This document shows positions 43,397 through 52,355 of a DNA stretch of 64,000 nt, piece by piece (the first letter of the stretch is position 1; the number at the start of each line of letters is the position of its first letter). The notes below the pieces were generated by a model. The model made no database searches and was not told the DNA's origin. It saw nothing but the letters and a program-made list of their open reading frames with translations. A program made the translations under genes and the position numbers. Source of the stretch: Sphingobacteriaceae bacterium DW12 (GTDB taxonomy: Bacteria; Bacteroidota; Bacteroidia; Sphingobacteriales; Sphingobacteriaceae); NCBI GenBank assembly GCA_000783305.1, contig JROE01000004.1, positions 124,001 to 188,000 on the forward strand, given 5' to 3'.

Positions 43397-44608
43397 CTAG
43401 AGATTGGAGACAATGATCAAGTCCAAATCTTTTGCCGAAAGATTGAACTTGTTGGCCATGTCCTTATTGGTGAGATTTCCCTGATATAAATAAATCGCAC
43501 TACGGATTCCTTGATCTGACCAAATCATCTTATTCATTCCTCCAGCCTCTCCAATTTGCAAAAGGATTGGTGTAAATATATTGGTCAATGCATAAGTAGC
43601 TGTACGAGCTACTCTTGAGGCGATATTGGGAACACAGTAATGGATAACATCATATTTTCGAAAAATGGGCTTATCGTGACTGGTTACTTCCGAGGTCTCA
43701 AAACAGCCTCCTTGATCTATACTTACATCGATTAATACCGAATTTGGCTTCATCTGTGAAACGGTTTCCTCGGAGATAATACAAGGGGACCGTCCATTTG
43801 TTGCCCTAACAGCACCGATAACGACATCACAAGATCGGACTGCTTTGTTCAACACTATGGGCTGCATTACCGAGGTAAATACACGGCTACCCACATTGTT
43901 CTGCAATCTCCGAAGTCTGTAAACCGAGCTATCGAAGACCTTCACTTGTGCTCCCAATGCTATCGCTGTGCGGGCAGCGAATTCGCCAACCGTACCCGCT
44001 CCAATAATGACCATTTCTGTAGGAGGTACACCCGTCACTCCACCCAACATCAACCCCTTTCCGTCAAAAACATTACTTAAATATTCTGCGGCTATCAATA
44101 CTGAAGTAGCTCCGACGATTTCACTCATTGCTCTAACGACGGTAAGGTGACAGCCTTCATCTTGAAGATATTCGTATGATAGTGCTGTAACCTTCTTGCG
44201 CATCAAGGCTTGTAAGACCTCTAGACTCATCATCGAGGGCTGCTGGGAAGAAAATAGCACCTGTCCCGGCTTCATCTGCCCGACCTCGCCTAATGTTGGA
44301 CTTGCCACCTTTATAATCAGGTCTGCTTTATAGACTTCTTCAGGACTGTATACAATCAAGGCTCCTTGCTCACTGTAATGCTGATCCAAAAAGTTGGAGC
44401 CAGCCCCCGCTTCTGACTCTAATATTACTTCATGCCCATTTTCAACCAGCAGTGCAACAGAAAGAGGTGTCAATGCAATTCTGTTTTCTTGAAATGACAC
44501 TTCCTTAGGAATACCTATGGTAAGGCTATTTTTGGATTTACCAACAGCCATAAGCGCCTCCTGAGGCTGCATCATCGCTTGTTGGGCTATTTTGGAAATA
44601 TTACCCAT
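43397..44608 (-). CDS. ald: alanine dehydrogenase
   Basis: The enzyme interconverts L-alanine and pyruvate with NAD. The 403-residue protein has the AlaDH/PNT layout: IGIPKEVSFQENRIALTP near 33, EAGAGSNFLD near 65, VVRAMSEIVGATSVL near 155 and the Rossmann fingerprint EMVIIGAGTVGEFAARTAIALGA near 205, followed by VFDSSVYRLRRLQ. The N-terminal extension of about 30 residues (MGNISKIAQQAMMQP) is typical of the Bacteroidota form. A proton-translocating transhydrogenase subunit is less likely because of the single-chain length. It appears monocistronic. Confidence 0.92.
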   Translation of the reverse strand: MGNISKIAQQAMMQPQEALMAVGKSKNSLTIGIPKEVSFQENRIALTPLSVALLVENGHEVILESEAGAGSNFLDQHYSEQGALIVYSPEEVYKADLIIKVASPTLGEVGQMKPGQVLFSSQQPSMMSLEVLQALMRKKVTALSYEYLQDEGCHLTVVRAMSEIVGATSVLIAAEYLSNVFDGKGLMLGGVTGVPPTEMVIIGAGTVGEFAARTAIALGAQVKVFDSSVYRLRRLQNNVGSRVFTSVMQPIVLNKAVRSCDVVIGAVRATNGRSPCIISEETVSQMKPNSVLIDVSIDQGGCFETSEVTSHDKPIFRKYDVIHYCVPNIASRVARTATYALTNIFTPILLQIGEAGGMNKMIWSDQGIRSAIYLYQGNLTNKDMANKFNLSAKDLDLIIVSNL

Positions 44609-44713
44609 CTAATCAAAATTTTTCTGTCACTAATTTAGGTAAATATTAAGGTATCTAAAAGAAAACGCTATTCTTTTAGTTTCAGCTAACAATAATAGTG
44701 GTCAACACTATAG

Positions 44714-44740
44714 TTTGATGAATAAAAAAGTTTAGATTTG
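44714..44740 (+). promoter_or_regulatory. promoter of the CapD-like gene
   Basis: TAGATTTG at 44733-44740 is a TAnnTTTG box, with TTTG at 44714-44717, a spacing of 15, which is shorter than usual. It is 27 bases before the ATG at 44768. Confidence 0.45.
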
Positions 44741-44767
44741 CTTAACCATTGTCCAGATTAAAAACAG

Positions 44768-46690
44768 ATGAAAATACTAAATTCAGTCAATCAACTGAGC
44801 ATCGTCCCGCGGTGGATAATATTTCTTTTTGATATTGCCTGTGCTTCTTTTGCATTTTTCTTAGCGTACTCTGTCTATTACAACTTCTCTCAAGAAGCAT
44901 TTTATAGACCCACACTTGCGGGGGAATTCTTATACGGAATGTCAGTGACTTCTATCGCTTTTTTAATCTTCAAAACACACACGGGCATCATTAGGTATAC
45001 TAGTGCAGTAGATTCGATAAGAATACTATCTACCATTCTTTTTGTGGTAATCATTCTATTTGCTGTTAAATTGGTGCTTATTGCACTTCGTATCCCCACT
45101 ATCCTCCCCACCAATCTGATTATCCTATATGCCTTATTTGCATTTGTTTGCTTAGTCATTTATCGCACGTCAATCAAAGTTTTCTTTCAATATACCAAAG
45201 CCGCTAGGGATACGAAAAAGAATACGTTAGTATTTGGAGCAGGTGACTTAGGAATAGCCGTTAAAAGAACGATGGATCACGACCTTAGGTCCATAAACGC
45301 TATCATTGGTTACCTGGATGATAGTGATCAAAAAATCGGAAAATCTATCGATGGGGTCAAAATCTATTCCCCGAATGACTTAGACAAACTCATCAACAAA
45401 TTGAGTGTAGAGGAATTGATTATTGCATCGCACAACATTCCTGCGCATCGTAAGAATGAAATTATTGATATCTGTCTGGAATACAATGTCAACGTGTTAA
45501 CACTACCTCCAGTACAAAAGATTATCAATGGAGACTTAAACCCAAATCAGATACAAAAAATAAAAATTGAAGATTTATTGGAGCGAGATCCTATAAAGAT
45601 ATCCAACAATAACATTTTGGACCAATTGAAAGGCAAGCGTATTCTTGTCACTGGGGCAGCCGGATCTATCGGAAGCGAAATATCCAAACAACTTGGAAAA
45701 TATTCGCCGCAGATGATTATCTTATGTGACCAAGCCGAATCGCCATTGCACAATCTACAATTGGACCTCCAAGATTTGCACAAAAATCAAGTATACCATA
45801 CCTTCATTGCTGACGTCAAGAATGAAGAACGTATGATTGCCCTTTTTGAGACCTTCAAACCACATGTGGTCTATCATGCTGCAGCCTACAAACATGTACC
45901 CATGATGGAGAACCACCCAATTGAAGGAGTTCGTACAAATATCTTCGGATCCTTTACCATTGCCAATCTAGCGGTGGAGTATGATGTTGAAAAATTTGTT
46001 TTTGTATCTACAGATAAAGCGGTCAACCCAACAAATATCATGGGTGCTACCAAACGTATTGCTGAAATATATGTACAGTCACTAAATACCCATATCCAAC
46101 AATCCAACCCTGACAAGCGTAATACGAGATTCATCACGACTCGATTTGGAAATGTACTGGGCTCCAATGGATCTGTCATTCCTAGATTTAAGGATCAAAT
46201 TGAGAAGGGTGGCCCAGTCACGGTCACTCATCCGGAGATAACGAGATATTTCATGACCATCCCTGAGGCCTGTCAACTTGTTATAGAAGCTGGCAATATG
46301 GGTCAAGGTGGGGAGATTTTTGTATTCGATATGGGGAAATCGGTAAAAATTGTCGAATTAGCTGAAAAAATGATTAAGCTATCTGGTTATATCCCAAACA
46401 AGGATATTCAAATAAAATTCACGGGACTCCGCCCAGGTGAAAAGTTGTATGAAGAGCTCTTGAATGACCTAGAAAACACCATGCCTACTCATCATGAAAA
46501 AATTATGATTGCACAGGTCCGGGAAAACGACTTTAACTATGTAAATCAAGAACTTAGCAAACTATTTGAGATTGTTAAGACACAGAATGAAACTGACATG
46601 GTTAGACAAATGAAGCGTATCGTACCAGAGTTTAAAAGTCAGAACTCCATCTATGAAGTATTGGATAAAGAGAAAGTGCAAATCCAATAA
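44768..46690 (+). CDS. membrane nucleoside-diphosphate-sugar epimerase/dehydratase (CapD/WbpM-like)
   Basis: The 640-residue protein has four to five membrane helices (residues about 12-130), a CoA-binding-like Rossmann domain (TLVFGAGDLGIAVKR near 156) and a C-terminal extended SDR domain: VTGAAGSIGSEISKQLG near 295, YHAAAYKHVPMMENHP near 365 and STDKAVNPTNIMGATKRIAE near 414 with the Met-Lys type active site. This is the WbpM/PglF/CapD family of UDP-GlcNAc 4,6-dehydratases that start synthesis of rare amino sugars for polysaccharides or protein glycans. No other sugar genes lie beside it. Confidence 0.93.
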   Translation: MKILNSVNQLSIVPRWIIFLFDIACASFAFFLAYSVYYNFSQEAFYRPTLAGEFLYGMSVTSIAFLIFKTHTGIIRYTSAVDSIRILSTILFVVIILFAVKLVLIALRIPTILPTNLIILYALFAFVCLVIYRTSIKVFFQYTKAARDTKKNTLVFGAGDLGIAVKRTMDHDLRSINAIIGYLDDSDQKIGKSIDGVKIYSPNDLDKLINKLSVEELIIASHNIPAHRKNEIIDICLEYNVNVLTLPPVQKIINGDLNPNQIQKIKIEDLLERDPIKISNNNILDQLKGKRILVTGAAGSIGSEISKQLGKYSPQMIILCDQAESPLHNLQLDLQDLHKNQVYHTFIADVKNEERMIALFETFKPHVVYHAAAYKHVPMMENHPIEGVRTNIFGSFTIANLAVEYDVEKFVFVSTDKAVNPTNIMGATKRIAEIYVQSLNTHIQQSNPDKRNTRFITTRFGNVLGSNGSVIPRFKDQIEKGGPVTVTHPEITRYFMTIPEACQLVIEAGNMGQGGEIFVFDMGKSVKIVELAEKMIKLSGYIPNKDIQIKFTGLRPGEKLYEELLNDLENTMPTHHEKIMIAQVRENDFNYVNQELSKLFEIVKTQNETDMVRQMKRIVPEFKSQNSIYEVLDKEKVQIQ

Positions 46691-46724
46691 CCTCATCATT
46701 CCTAATAATATAAACTCAAAACAC

Positions 46725-46754
46725 TTGCAAATAATTTTTAAAAGTGTAATTTTG
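46725..46754 (+). promoter_or_regulatory. promoter of the TPR membrane-protein gene
   Basis: TTG at 46725-46727 and TAATTTTG at 46747-46754 are 19 bases apart, a close match to the Bacteroidota -33/-7 promoter. It lies 26 bases before the ATG at 46780. Confidence 0.65.
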
Positions 46755-46779
46755 CTTTCCGAATTTTTATTTTTTGAAA

Positions 46780-47460
46780 ATGTCAAATAATCAAACCCGT
46801 GCAGCTGAACCTGCAAATAAACCTCAAAAAGGTTCATTTTTTATTGAAAACCAGAAAAGTATCACTTTTATTGTCAGTGGTATTGCAGTCCTTATATTAT
46901 TGTATTTCGGTTACCAAAAGCTTTATTTAGCACCAAGAGCTGAAAAAGCCGCCAACTTGGTTTTCAAAGCAGAAGAATATGCGTCATCTACTGATGACTC
47001 TCTACACAAAAAAGCTATTGCTGGTGATGGATCATACCCAGGATTCAAAGAAATCGCTGATGAATATTCTAACACGAAATCAGCGAATATCGCAAATGCT
47101 TACCTTGGAGGCTTGTACCTTAGAGAAGGTAAGTATGCTGAAGCAATAGAGGCTTTAGAAAAATACTCCGATACGGGCAGTGAGGTCTTAGATCCACTAG
47201 TCGTAGGTCTATTGGGCGATGCATATTCTGAACAAAAAGACTATAACAAAGCGGCTTCTTTCTATAAGCAAGCTGCAGAGAAGAAGGAAAACTCTTATAC
47301 CTCTCCTTTATTCCTTAAAAAATTAGGTTTGGTGTATGAGCAGTTGAAAGAAAATAAAAAGGCTGAAGAAGCTTATACCAAAATAAAAAATAACTACCCA
47401 GAGAGCCAAGAGGCTTCTTTGGTAGAAGGGTTAATCGCTCGTGTAAAAGCCGAGCAATAG
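46780..47460 (+). CDS. tetratricopeptide-repeat protein with one membrane anchor
   Basis: The 226-residue protein has a polar N-terminus, one membrane helix (SITFIVSGIAVLILLYFGYQ) and a periplasmic TPR array (YLGGLYLREGKYAEAIEALEK, LLGDAYSEQKDYNKAASFYKQ, KLGLVYEQLKENKKAEEAYTK). This resembles YfgM-type or envelope TPR proteins that act as adaptors. A TTG at 46774 is possible, but the ATG at 46780 fits better. A terminator at 47482-47510 ends the gene; ribH follows under its own promoter. Confidence 0.85.
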   Translation: MSNNQTRAAEPANKPQKGSFFIENQKSITFIVSGIAVLILLYFGYQKLYLAPRAEKAANLVFKAEEYASSTDDSLHKKAIAGDGSYPGFKEIADEYSNTKSANIANAYLGGLYLREGKYAEAIEALEKYSDTGSEVLDPLVVGLLGDAYSEQKDYNKAASFYKQAAEKKENSYTSPLFLKKLGLVYEQLKENKKAEEAYTKIKNNYPESQEASLVEGLIARVKAEQ

Positions 47461-47481
47461 GATACCTAGCTACAAAATAAG

Positions 47482-47510
47482 AAAGGGCTGCGTTATGGCA
47501 GCCTTTTTTT
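47482..47510 (+). terminator. terminator after the TPR gene
   Basis: AAAGGGCTGC (47482-47491, with one G-U pair) pairs with GCAGCCTTTT (47498-47507), with T residues to 47510. The rest of the gap up to ribH is AT-rich and holds only its promoter. Confidence 0.85.
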
Positions 47511-47657
47511 ATACCTACCATTTTCTCCTGTTCGACAACGCTAGACTCTGGAAAATCGCTATCAAATATCAATTGGACATTCCATTAAGATACAAAATCA
47601 AATATCAAGATGTCGTATCATTTGTACACATCGATTTTATAATCCGAACAATTATAA

Positions 47658-47688
47658 TTGCATATAAAAGCAAGTTTGTCTAAGTTTG
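47658..47688 (+). promoter_or_regulatory. promoter of ribH
   Basis: TTG at 47658-47660 and TAAGTTTG at 47681-47688 are 20 bases apart. The box ends seven bases before the ribH ATG, so the mRNA has almost no leader. Confidence 0.6.
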
Positions 47689-47695
47689 TAACCAT

Positions 47696-48190
47696 ATGGC
47701 AAGTACTTTAAAAAACTTATCTGATTTTTCTCACATCCAAGTTAGTGATGCGAAAGATTTTAAATTTGGAATCGTCGTATCCCAATGGAATGCACAAATC
47801 ACAGGCGCATTGTTAAATGGTACCGTACAGGGTTTATTGAAACATAATACCCAAGAAGAAAACATTGAGTTGGTTGAGGTACCTGGCAGTTATGAACTTA
47901 TTTCTGGAGCCGACATCTTACTACGAGACCAAACATTTGATGCAATTATCTGTTTAGGTTGTGTGATACAGGGGGAAACCAGGCATTTTGACTTTATTTG
48001 TGACGCTGTTGCTAACGGCATTGCAAATGTAGCACTCAAATACAACAAGCCAGTCATATTTGGGGTATTGACGACGGACAATTTACAACAGGCAGAGGAA
48101 CGCGCAGGCGGCAAACACGGGAACAAAGGAGAAGAGGCTGCAATTACAGCTATACAGATGGCGAACATCGGTCGTAAATACACACAATAG
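47696..48190 (+). CDS. ribH: 6,7-dimethyl-8-ribityllumazine synthase
   Basis: RibH joins 3,4-dihydroxybutanone phosphate and ribityl-aminouracil, the last step before riboflavin. The 164-residue protein has the family length and motifs: IVVSQWNAQITGALLNG near 27, ELVEVPGSYELI near 60 and LGCVIQGETRHFDFICDA near 89 (catalytic His in RHFDF), then VIFGVLTTDNLQQAEERAGG near 122. No other riboflavin gene and no FMN riboswitch is seen nearby; the predicted leader is too short for one. Confidence 0.97.
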   Translation: MASTLKNLSDFSHIQVSDAKDFKFGIVVSQWNAQITGALLNGTVQGLLKHNTQEENIELVEVPGSYELISGADILLRDQTFDAIICLGCVIQGETRHFDFICDAVANGIANVALKYNKPVIFGVLTTDNLQQAEERAGGKHGNKGEEAAITAIQMANIGRKYTQ

Positions 48191-48251
48191 ACGCTATATT
48201 AAATAAAAATTGTCAGGTGCAATTCACGCTGACTATCAAAATACAATCCAC

Positions 48252-48380
48252 ATGAAATGTTACTTATTGATTTTGGCTACGTTCATATTTGTCGGATCGA
48301 CCTTACTTTCGTCCTGTTCGTCCCAGAAACAATGCGCCGCATATAATTCCTATCCCAAGAAAAAAACAAGGACAAGATAG
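48252..48380 (+). CDS. 42-residue lipoprotein with basic tail
   Basis: This frame is shorter than the usual cut-off. It begins at ATG 48252, ends at TAG 48378-48380, and encodes a hydrophobic signal (LLILATFIFVGSTLLSS) with a lipobox ending at Cys22. The 20-residue mature peptide contains QKQCAAYNSY and a very basic tail (KKKTRTR). The lipobox, the single clear hydrophobic helix and the good coding frame make a real small gene likely. It lies 61 bases after ribH and may be co-transcribed. The function is unknown; the basic tail could bind nucleic acid, LPS or an acidic partner. Confidence 0.7.
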   Translation: MKCYLLILATFIFVGSTLLSSCSSQKQCAAYNSYPKKKTRTR

Positions 48381-48454
48381 CGTTCCTACACACGACAAAG
48401 AACTACAGTTGCTACGTAACCCCTTCCTGCTAGCTGTCTATTCTTACTAAAATA

Positions 48455-49213
48455 ATGGATATGAAAACTTTCAAATTCTTATCATTCATCTTTTTTTTCT
48501 GCGCTTTTTTTTTCCAAAATAGTTTGACAGCTCAAGAGACTGTATCAACCAATAAATTGTGGGAAGGAATAGGTGGAAAGGCCAAGTGGGAAGAAACACA
48601 CTTCATCCTGTTTTCGGCTTCTGGGAACAATGTTTCCAATTTTATTGAGAACCCTAGAAAATTCTTAATAAATCGAAAAAATGGAGATTCTCGTTTTGAA
48701 GGATCAACTTCCTCTGGCGATCAAATTGTATTATTATTCAATTACAAAAACAACAAAATAAAAAAGCTTTATGTCAATGAAGTAGAGCAGACCAATATTG
48801 AAAATTTTGCAGTTAAGAATTTTCCAATAATATCAGAACAGTTCAAAAAGGATATATCTCTTCTTTTTCTTCCAACGACGTTAGGCAATAAACAATTAAA
48901 ACCGGATGATGTTCAACAGAAAATTGTTGATACTGAGAAATTAACCATGATTAATGTTAGTACGGCTTCTGAGGTCAATATCAGAATAAGCGGTAAGTTA
49001 TACTTCAACTCCGATAGTGGACGAATACGTCGTTGGGAATTGGACACAGAAGACGGTAATGTACAGTATATGGTCGACAATTATAAGGATATTGGTGCTG
49101 GATTGATTCTACCAACGACTTTTAAGTCTTCAAATGACAACAGTAAAAGTGTGATTTTTACAACGGTAGCAGCCTTTGTAGATATGGAGCTTAGCAAATT
49201 TTCTTCACTATAA
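48455..49213 (+). CDS. secreted protein of unknown function
   Basis: The 252-residue protein has a signal peptide (a hydrophobic stretch rich in Phe, cleavage near 26 after LTA). I do not recognise the domain. It shows alternating strands (KFLINRKNGDSRFEGSTSSG, NVQYMVDNYKDIGAGLILPT) ending DMELSKFSSL, so a periplasmic beta-rich fold like that of lipoprotein carriers is possible. Many residues are Asn, Ser, Lys and Thr. It precedes ytxJ by 11 bases and is probably co-transcribed with it. An ATG at 48461 gives two residues fewer. Confidence 0.75.
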   Translation: MDMKTFKFLSFIFFFCAFFFQNSLTAQETVSTNKLWEGIGGKAKWEETHFILFSASGNNVSNFIENPRKFLINRKNGDSRFEGSTSSGDQIVLLFNYKNNKIKKLYVNEVEQTNIENFAVKNFPIISEQFKKDISLLFLPTTLGNKQLKPDDVQQKIVDTEKLTMINVSTASEVNIRISGKLYFNSDSGRIRRWELDTEDGNVQYMVDNYKDIGAGLILPTTFKSSNDNSKSVIFTTVAAFVDMELSKFSSL

Positions 49214-49224
49214 CAAATTACAAT

Positions 49225-49557
49225 ATGATTCAATGGAAAGATCTCTCAACCATTCAGCAGCTTGACGATATCGCTCAGGACAGTCAAATTCATGTTATTT
49301 TCAAACACAGTACACGCTGTTCGGTAAGCAGTATGGCTAAGCGATCATTGGAGTACAGTGCCGTACTACTGCCTCCTGATTATAGCTTGTATTATCTAGA
49401 TTTAATCCGCTATAGAGAGATTTCCAATATGATCTCCGAGAAATGGCAGGTCCACCATGAATCGCCTCAGATACTGGTCATAAAGGGAAATGAATGCTTG
49501 TTCTATGCCTCACACGGCGATATCGAAATGGCTGATATTATCAAATTCATAAGCTAA
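49225..49557 (+). CDS. ytxJ: YtxJ-type bacillithiol-system redox protein
   Basis: The 110-residue thioredoxin-fold protein has the single-Cys active site VIFKHSTRCSVSSMAKRSLE near 29-48 (TRCSVS) and the cis-Pro-like ESPQILVIKGN near 84. This is the pattern of YtxJ (monothiol bacilliredoxin-like) proteins, linked to bacillithiol, the thiol used by many Bacteroidota and Firmicutes in place of glutathione. It follows the unknown secreted-protein gene by 11 bases. Confidence 0.88.
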   Translation: MIQWKDLSTIQQLDDIAQDSQIHVIFKHSTRCSVSSMAKRSLEYSAVLLPPDYSLYYLDLIRYREISNMISEKWQVHHESPQILVIKGNECLFYASHGDIEMADIIKFIS

Positions 49558-49587
49558 CAGACAAAGGTCTAGACCTTCGTCTGTTAG
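49554..49587. terminator. 34-base near-perfect palindrome between convergent genes
   Basis: The 17 bases at 49554-49570 and the reverse complement of 49571-49587 differ at one position. It contains the ytxJ stop codon and ends three bases from the stop of the hexosaminidase gene, so it can serve as a terminator for both strands. No long T-run follows. Confidence 0.7.
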
Positions 49588-49590
49588 TCA

Positions 49591-52095
49591 TTAATTGTAT
49601 TTAAAACTATACGTTCGTCCTTTTCTACCATTGCTTGCAAAAACGGCGAAGGAGTATGTTTTTCCCTTCTCTAACTTGACTACGCCATTTTTGACGGGTT
49701 GAGATTTCAGTGTAGGTTCAGATTTGTCATCAGTATAAAATATTTGATAGGCTGGGTATTCGGTATTCACCAATGCATTTTGTCCCTCCAACCTAACCCC
49801 AACAGCTGGCAGTCGATACGCGTAGCCACCATTTAGCTTATCTAACTTTGGTAACTCCACCCCTCCTACCTTCTTAGAGAATTCGGCAAAATCCTTATCA
49901 AATTTCTTGAGATCATAAGAAGCAGATTCCTCCCAGCTCTTTACCGGAGACCATGCGCGCTCAGCTACCGCCAAAAATCTTGGAAATACTAAATATTCCA
50001 TATCTGCGGCGCTTCCTATCGTTTCAGACCATATTGCTCCCTTGACACCCAAAAAGTTAGCCTTTCCAATCTCTGTCAACTTAGTTTTGTTTTTAAAATA
50101 CGCTGCGCCTTTTGCCCTTCCTTTTCCAATCTCAGTGACATTAACAAAGAAATTCTCTGGCGCAAAAGTATAGGCTTCTCTTAAGTTTGTATAAGCAGCC
50201 CAATTTAGACCCGTTTCTGCAAATGTTGTATTCCAGGCCATATCTAAATAAAAATTACTGGCGCTTGCAAATATGACCTTGTATCCTTCATTTGCGAGAC
50301 GGTATGCAAGATCCTCCTGCCCACCACCAATGAGATTATTCCAAACATCCAATTTCATTCCCTTTCCTGTCAACTGTGGATTTACGCCCATACCCTTCCC
50401 GTCGTTATACATTCCCATTTCTTCCCATCCTTCCATTGTCAATCCACGCTCTTGGACCAGATTATTAATTTTTTGTATGTAATAGGGCCATACGTCATTG
50501 ACTGATTTTAAATTGGCAGTTTTCATCAGTTGCGCTATTTTCGGCGATTTTTCCCATACACCAGCGGGCACTTCGTCGCCCCCCAGATGAACTGTTTTGA
50601 GCTCCACTCCAGCTTGCTGGTGCATTTTCTTTAACTCGTCTAATACTTTTCCTATAAAAGCATATGTGGAGGGTAGTGCCGCATTGATGACATTATCATT
50701 CCAATTTTGGGCTGAATTGTAAATAGACTTGTCGGCTATATCGTGTAATAAATACATTTCGGCCTTATCTTGCTCTCCTGACTTCATATACCTATTGTAC
50801 CGAGACTCCATTGATTTAATGGCTGCCCGTGCGTGTCCAGGTGTCTCAATCTCGGGTATGACTTCGATATGCCTTGCTTTTGCATACTTAAGAATTTCGA
50901 TGTAATCTTTAACGGTGTAATACTGCCGGCCCTTGCCCTTAGCACCCGATCTATAAGCAGGTTGCAAAGAGCGACCATCTTCAAATGTTGCTGATCTTTG
51001 ACTACCTACCTCTGTCAGCTCAGGAAGTCCTGGAATCTCTATTCTCCAAGCTTCATCTTCAGTGAAGTGAAAATGGAATACATTTAATTTGTACATAGCC
51101 ATAGCATCTAGCATCTTCATAACCATCTTTTTGTCTTGAAAATTACGGGCTACATCCATCATAAATCCACGGTACTTATACCTTGGCTTATCCTTCACCT
51201 GTAGATAAGGAAAGAATGCATTTGTTTTGGTAGGATTATGAGGCACAAGCAAAGACTTGACGGATTGCAGTCCATAGAAAGCGCCGGTAGCGCTAGAGGC
51301 AGTTATCACAACACCCTCACCATCTATGTTCAACGTATACTCATCTGCTGCGAGGCTTTGCGAGCTCTGAATTGAAATAACACCTTTAGATTTTCCAGAA
51401 AGTGATGCTTTCCATCCCAATTGCTTTATATCAGAGACAAATATTTTGGCTTCATCGAGAAATCTTTCATCTGTTTGGACACTCAATTTACTAGGCAGTA
51501 AGAATGTGCGTTCAGAATCTCGAATCAAGGATACAGGTGTCGGTAATATTAATTGGCCTTGCTGTGCATTACCCATTTGGTTGAACATGTATTGTTTCTC
51601 CAACACCTCAATCATTTGTGCATTGTCCATCTTTGGCTCCACAATCTTGTAATTGACTACGTCAAATTTTTCGCCGCTCTTATTGGCAAAATAAAGGCCT
51701 CCTGGAGCCTTACTCGTAGTTCGCAATGGTGCTATCGCATCAAATGTCACAATCAGTGAATCATTCGGTTTGATGACATGATAGGAGTCATCTAAGAAAC
51801 TTAATTGATATAGGTCACCGTTTCTGTGTTCCACCAAAAACTTCGTATTTCCTTTATCTTCTTTTACCGGGTATAAATAGTTAAACATAAGCGACCAATC
51901 CCTTATATCTACAGCTTTAGTACCTGTATTTTTTATAATAAATGAAGAAGTTGACGATTCATCTATCGGTTTCGTCTCCTCTATTTTCCACTTCACGTGT
52001 AAAGCTGACTTCATTAGCTTCTCTTGTGCATTCGAAACCCCTTGTATAACCATCAATAGCCCTAAGGTTACGCTTCCTATATGTTTTTTGTTCAT
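49591..52095 (-). CDS. beta-N-acetylhexosaminidase (GH20)
   Basis: The enzyme removes terminal GlcNAc or GalNAc. The 834-residue protein has a signal peptide (to about 23), an N-terminal CHB_HEX-like carbohydrate-binding beta-domain (LHVKWKIEETKPIDESSTS), a GH20b-like domain (ISIQSSQSLAADEYTLNIDG near 240), the GH20 barrel (YRGFMMDVARNFQDKKMV near 308, FHFTEDEAWRIEIPGLPEL, HLGGDEVPAGVW near 505 with the catalytic Asp-Glu pair) and a C-terminal Fn3-like strand domain. It is complete. The gene is alone; the tRNA-Glu lies beyond its start. Confidence 0.94.
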   Translation of the reverse strand: MNKKHIGSVTLGLLMVIQGVSNAQEKLMKSALHVKWKIEETKPIDESSTSSFIIKNTGTKAVDIRDWSLMFNYLYPVKEDKGNTKFLVEHRNGDLYQLSFLDDSYHVIKPNDSLIVTFDAIAPLRTTSKAPGGLYFANKSGEKFDVVNYKIVEPKMDNAQMIEVLEKQYMFNQMGNAQQGQLILPTPVSLIRDSERTFLLPSKLSVQTDERFLDEAKIFVSDIKQLGWKASLSGKSKGVISIQSSQSLAADEYTLNIDGEGVVITASSATGAFYGLQSVKSLLVPHNPTKTNAFFPYLQVKDKPRYKYRGFMMDVARNFQDKKMVMKMLDAMAMYKLNVFHFHFTEDEAWRIEIPGLPELTEVGSQRSATFEDGRSLQPAYRSGAKGKGRQYYTVKDYIEILKYAKARHIEVIPEIETPGHARAAIKSMESRYNRYMKSGEQDKAEMYLLHDIADKSIYNSAQNWNDNVINAALPSTYAFIGKVLDELKKMHQQAGVELKTVHLGGDEVPAGVWEKSPKIAQLMKTANLKSVNDVWPYYIQKINNLVQERGLTMEGWEEMGMYNDGKGMGVNPQLTGKGMKLDVWNNLIGGGQEDLAYRLANEGYKVIFASASNFYLDMAWNTTFAETGLNWAAYTNLREAYTFAPENFFVNVTEIGKGRAKGAAYFKNKTKLTEIGKANFLGVKGAIWSETIGSAADMEYLVFPRFLAVAERAWSPVKSWEESASYDLKKFDKDFAEFSKKVGGVELPKLDKLNGGYAYRLPAVGVRLEGQNALVNTEYPAYQIFYTDDKSEPTLKSQPVKNGVVKLEKGKTYSFAVFASNGRKGRTYSFKYN

Positions 52096-52239
52096 AGCTA
52101 CAATACAGACATTTATAACTAGTCAAAATACATAAATTCGTGCAAACAAAAATCTATTTCTGAAAAAAATAAAAATAATATCAAAATAATTTTGGTTTAT
52201 AGAATGTTGTTTCTATATTTGCACACCGAAACACAAAAG

Positions 52240-52311
52240 GGCCCGTTCGTCTAGGGGTTAGGACGCAAGATTTTCATTCTTGAAACAGGGGTTCGATTCC
52301 CCTACGGGCTA
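52240..52311 (+). tRNA. tRNA-Glu (anticodon UUC)
   Basis: The 72-base cloverleaf has acceptor arm GGCCCGT with ACGGGCT, D-loop with TAGGGGTTAGG, anticodon stem CAAGA/TCTTG around the loop TTTTCAT (anticodon TTC) and a T-arm GGGGTTCGATTCCCC. The CCA end is not encoded. A terminator follows at once. Confidence 0.97.
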
Positions 52312-52314
52312 CTA

Positions 52315-52350
52315 AAAAAGCGATTTACAATGTAAATCGCTTTTTCTTTT
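52315..52350. terminator. terminator after tRNA-Glu, shared with the peptidase gene
   Basis: AAAAAGCGATTTACA (52315-52329) is the perfect complement of TGTAAATCGCTTTTT (52331-52345), followed by CTTTT. It can also end the reverse-strand gene whose stop is at 52356. Confidence 0.88.
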
Positions 52351-52355
52351 TCCCC

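Noticed and set aside
47461..47695. FMN riboswitch before ribH
   Set aside because: None of the conserved FMN-box blocks is present, and the predicted transcript start is only a few bases before the ATG.
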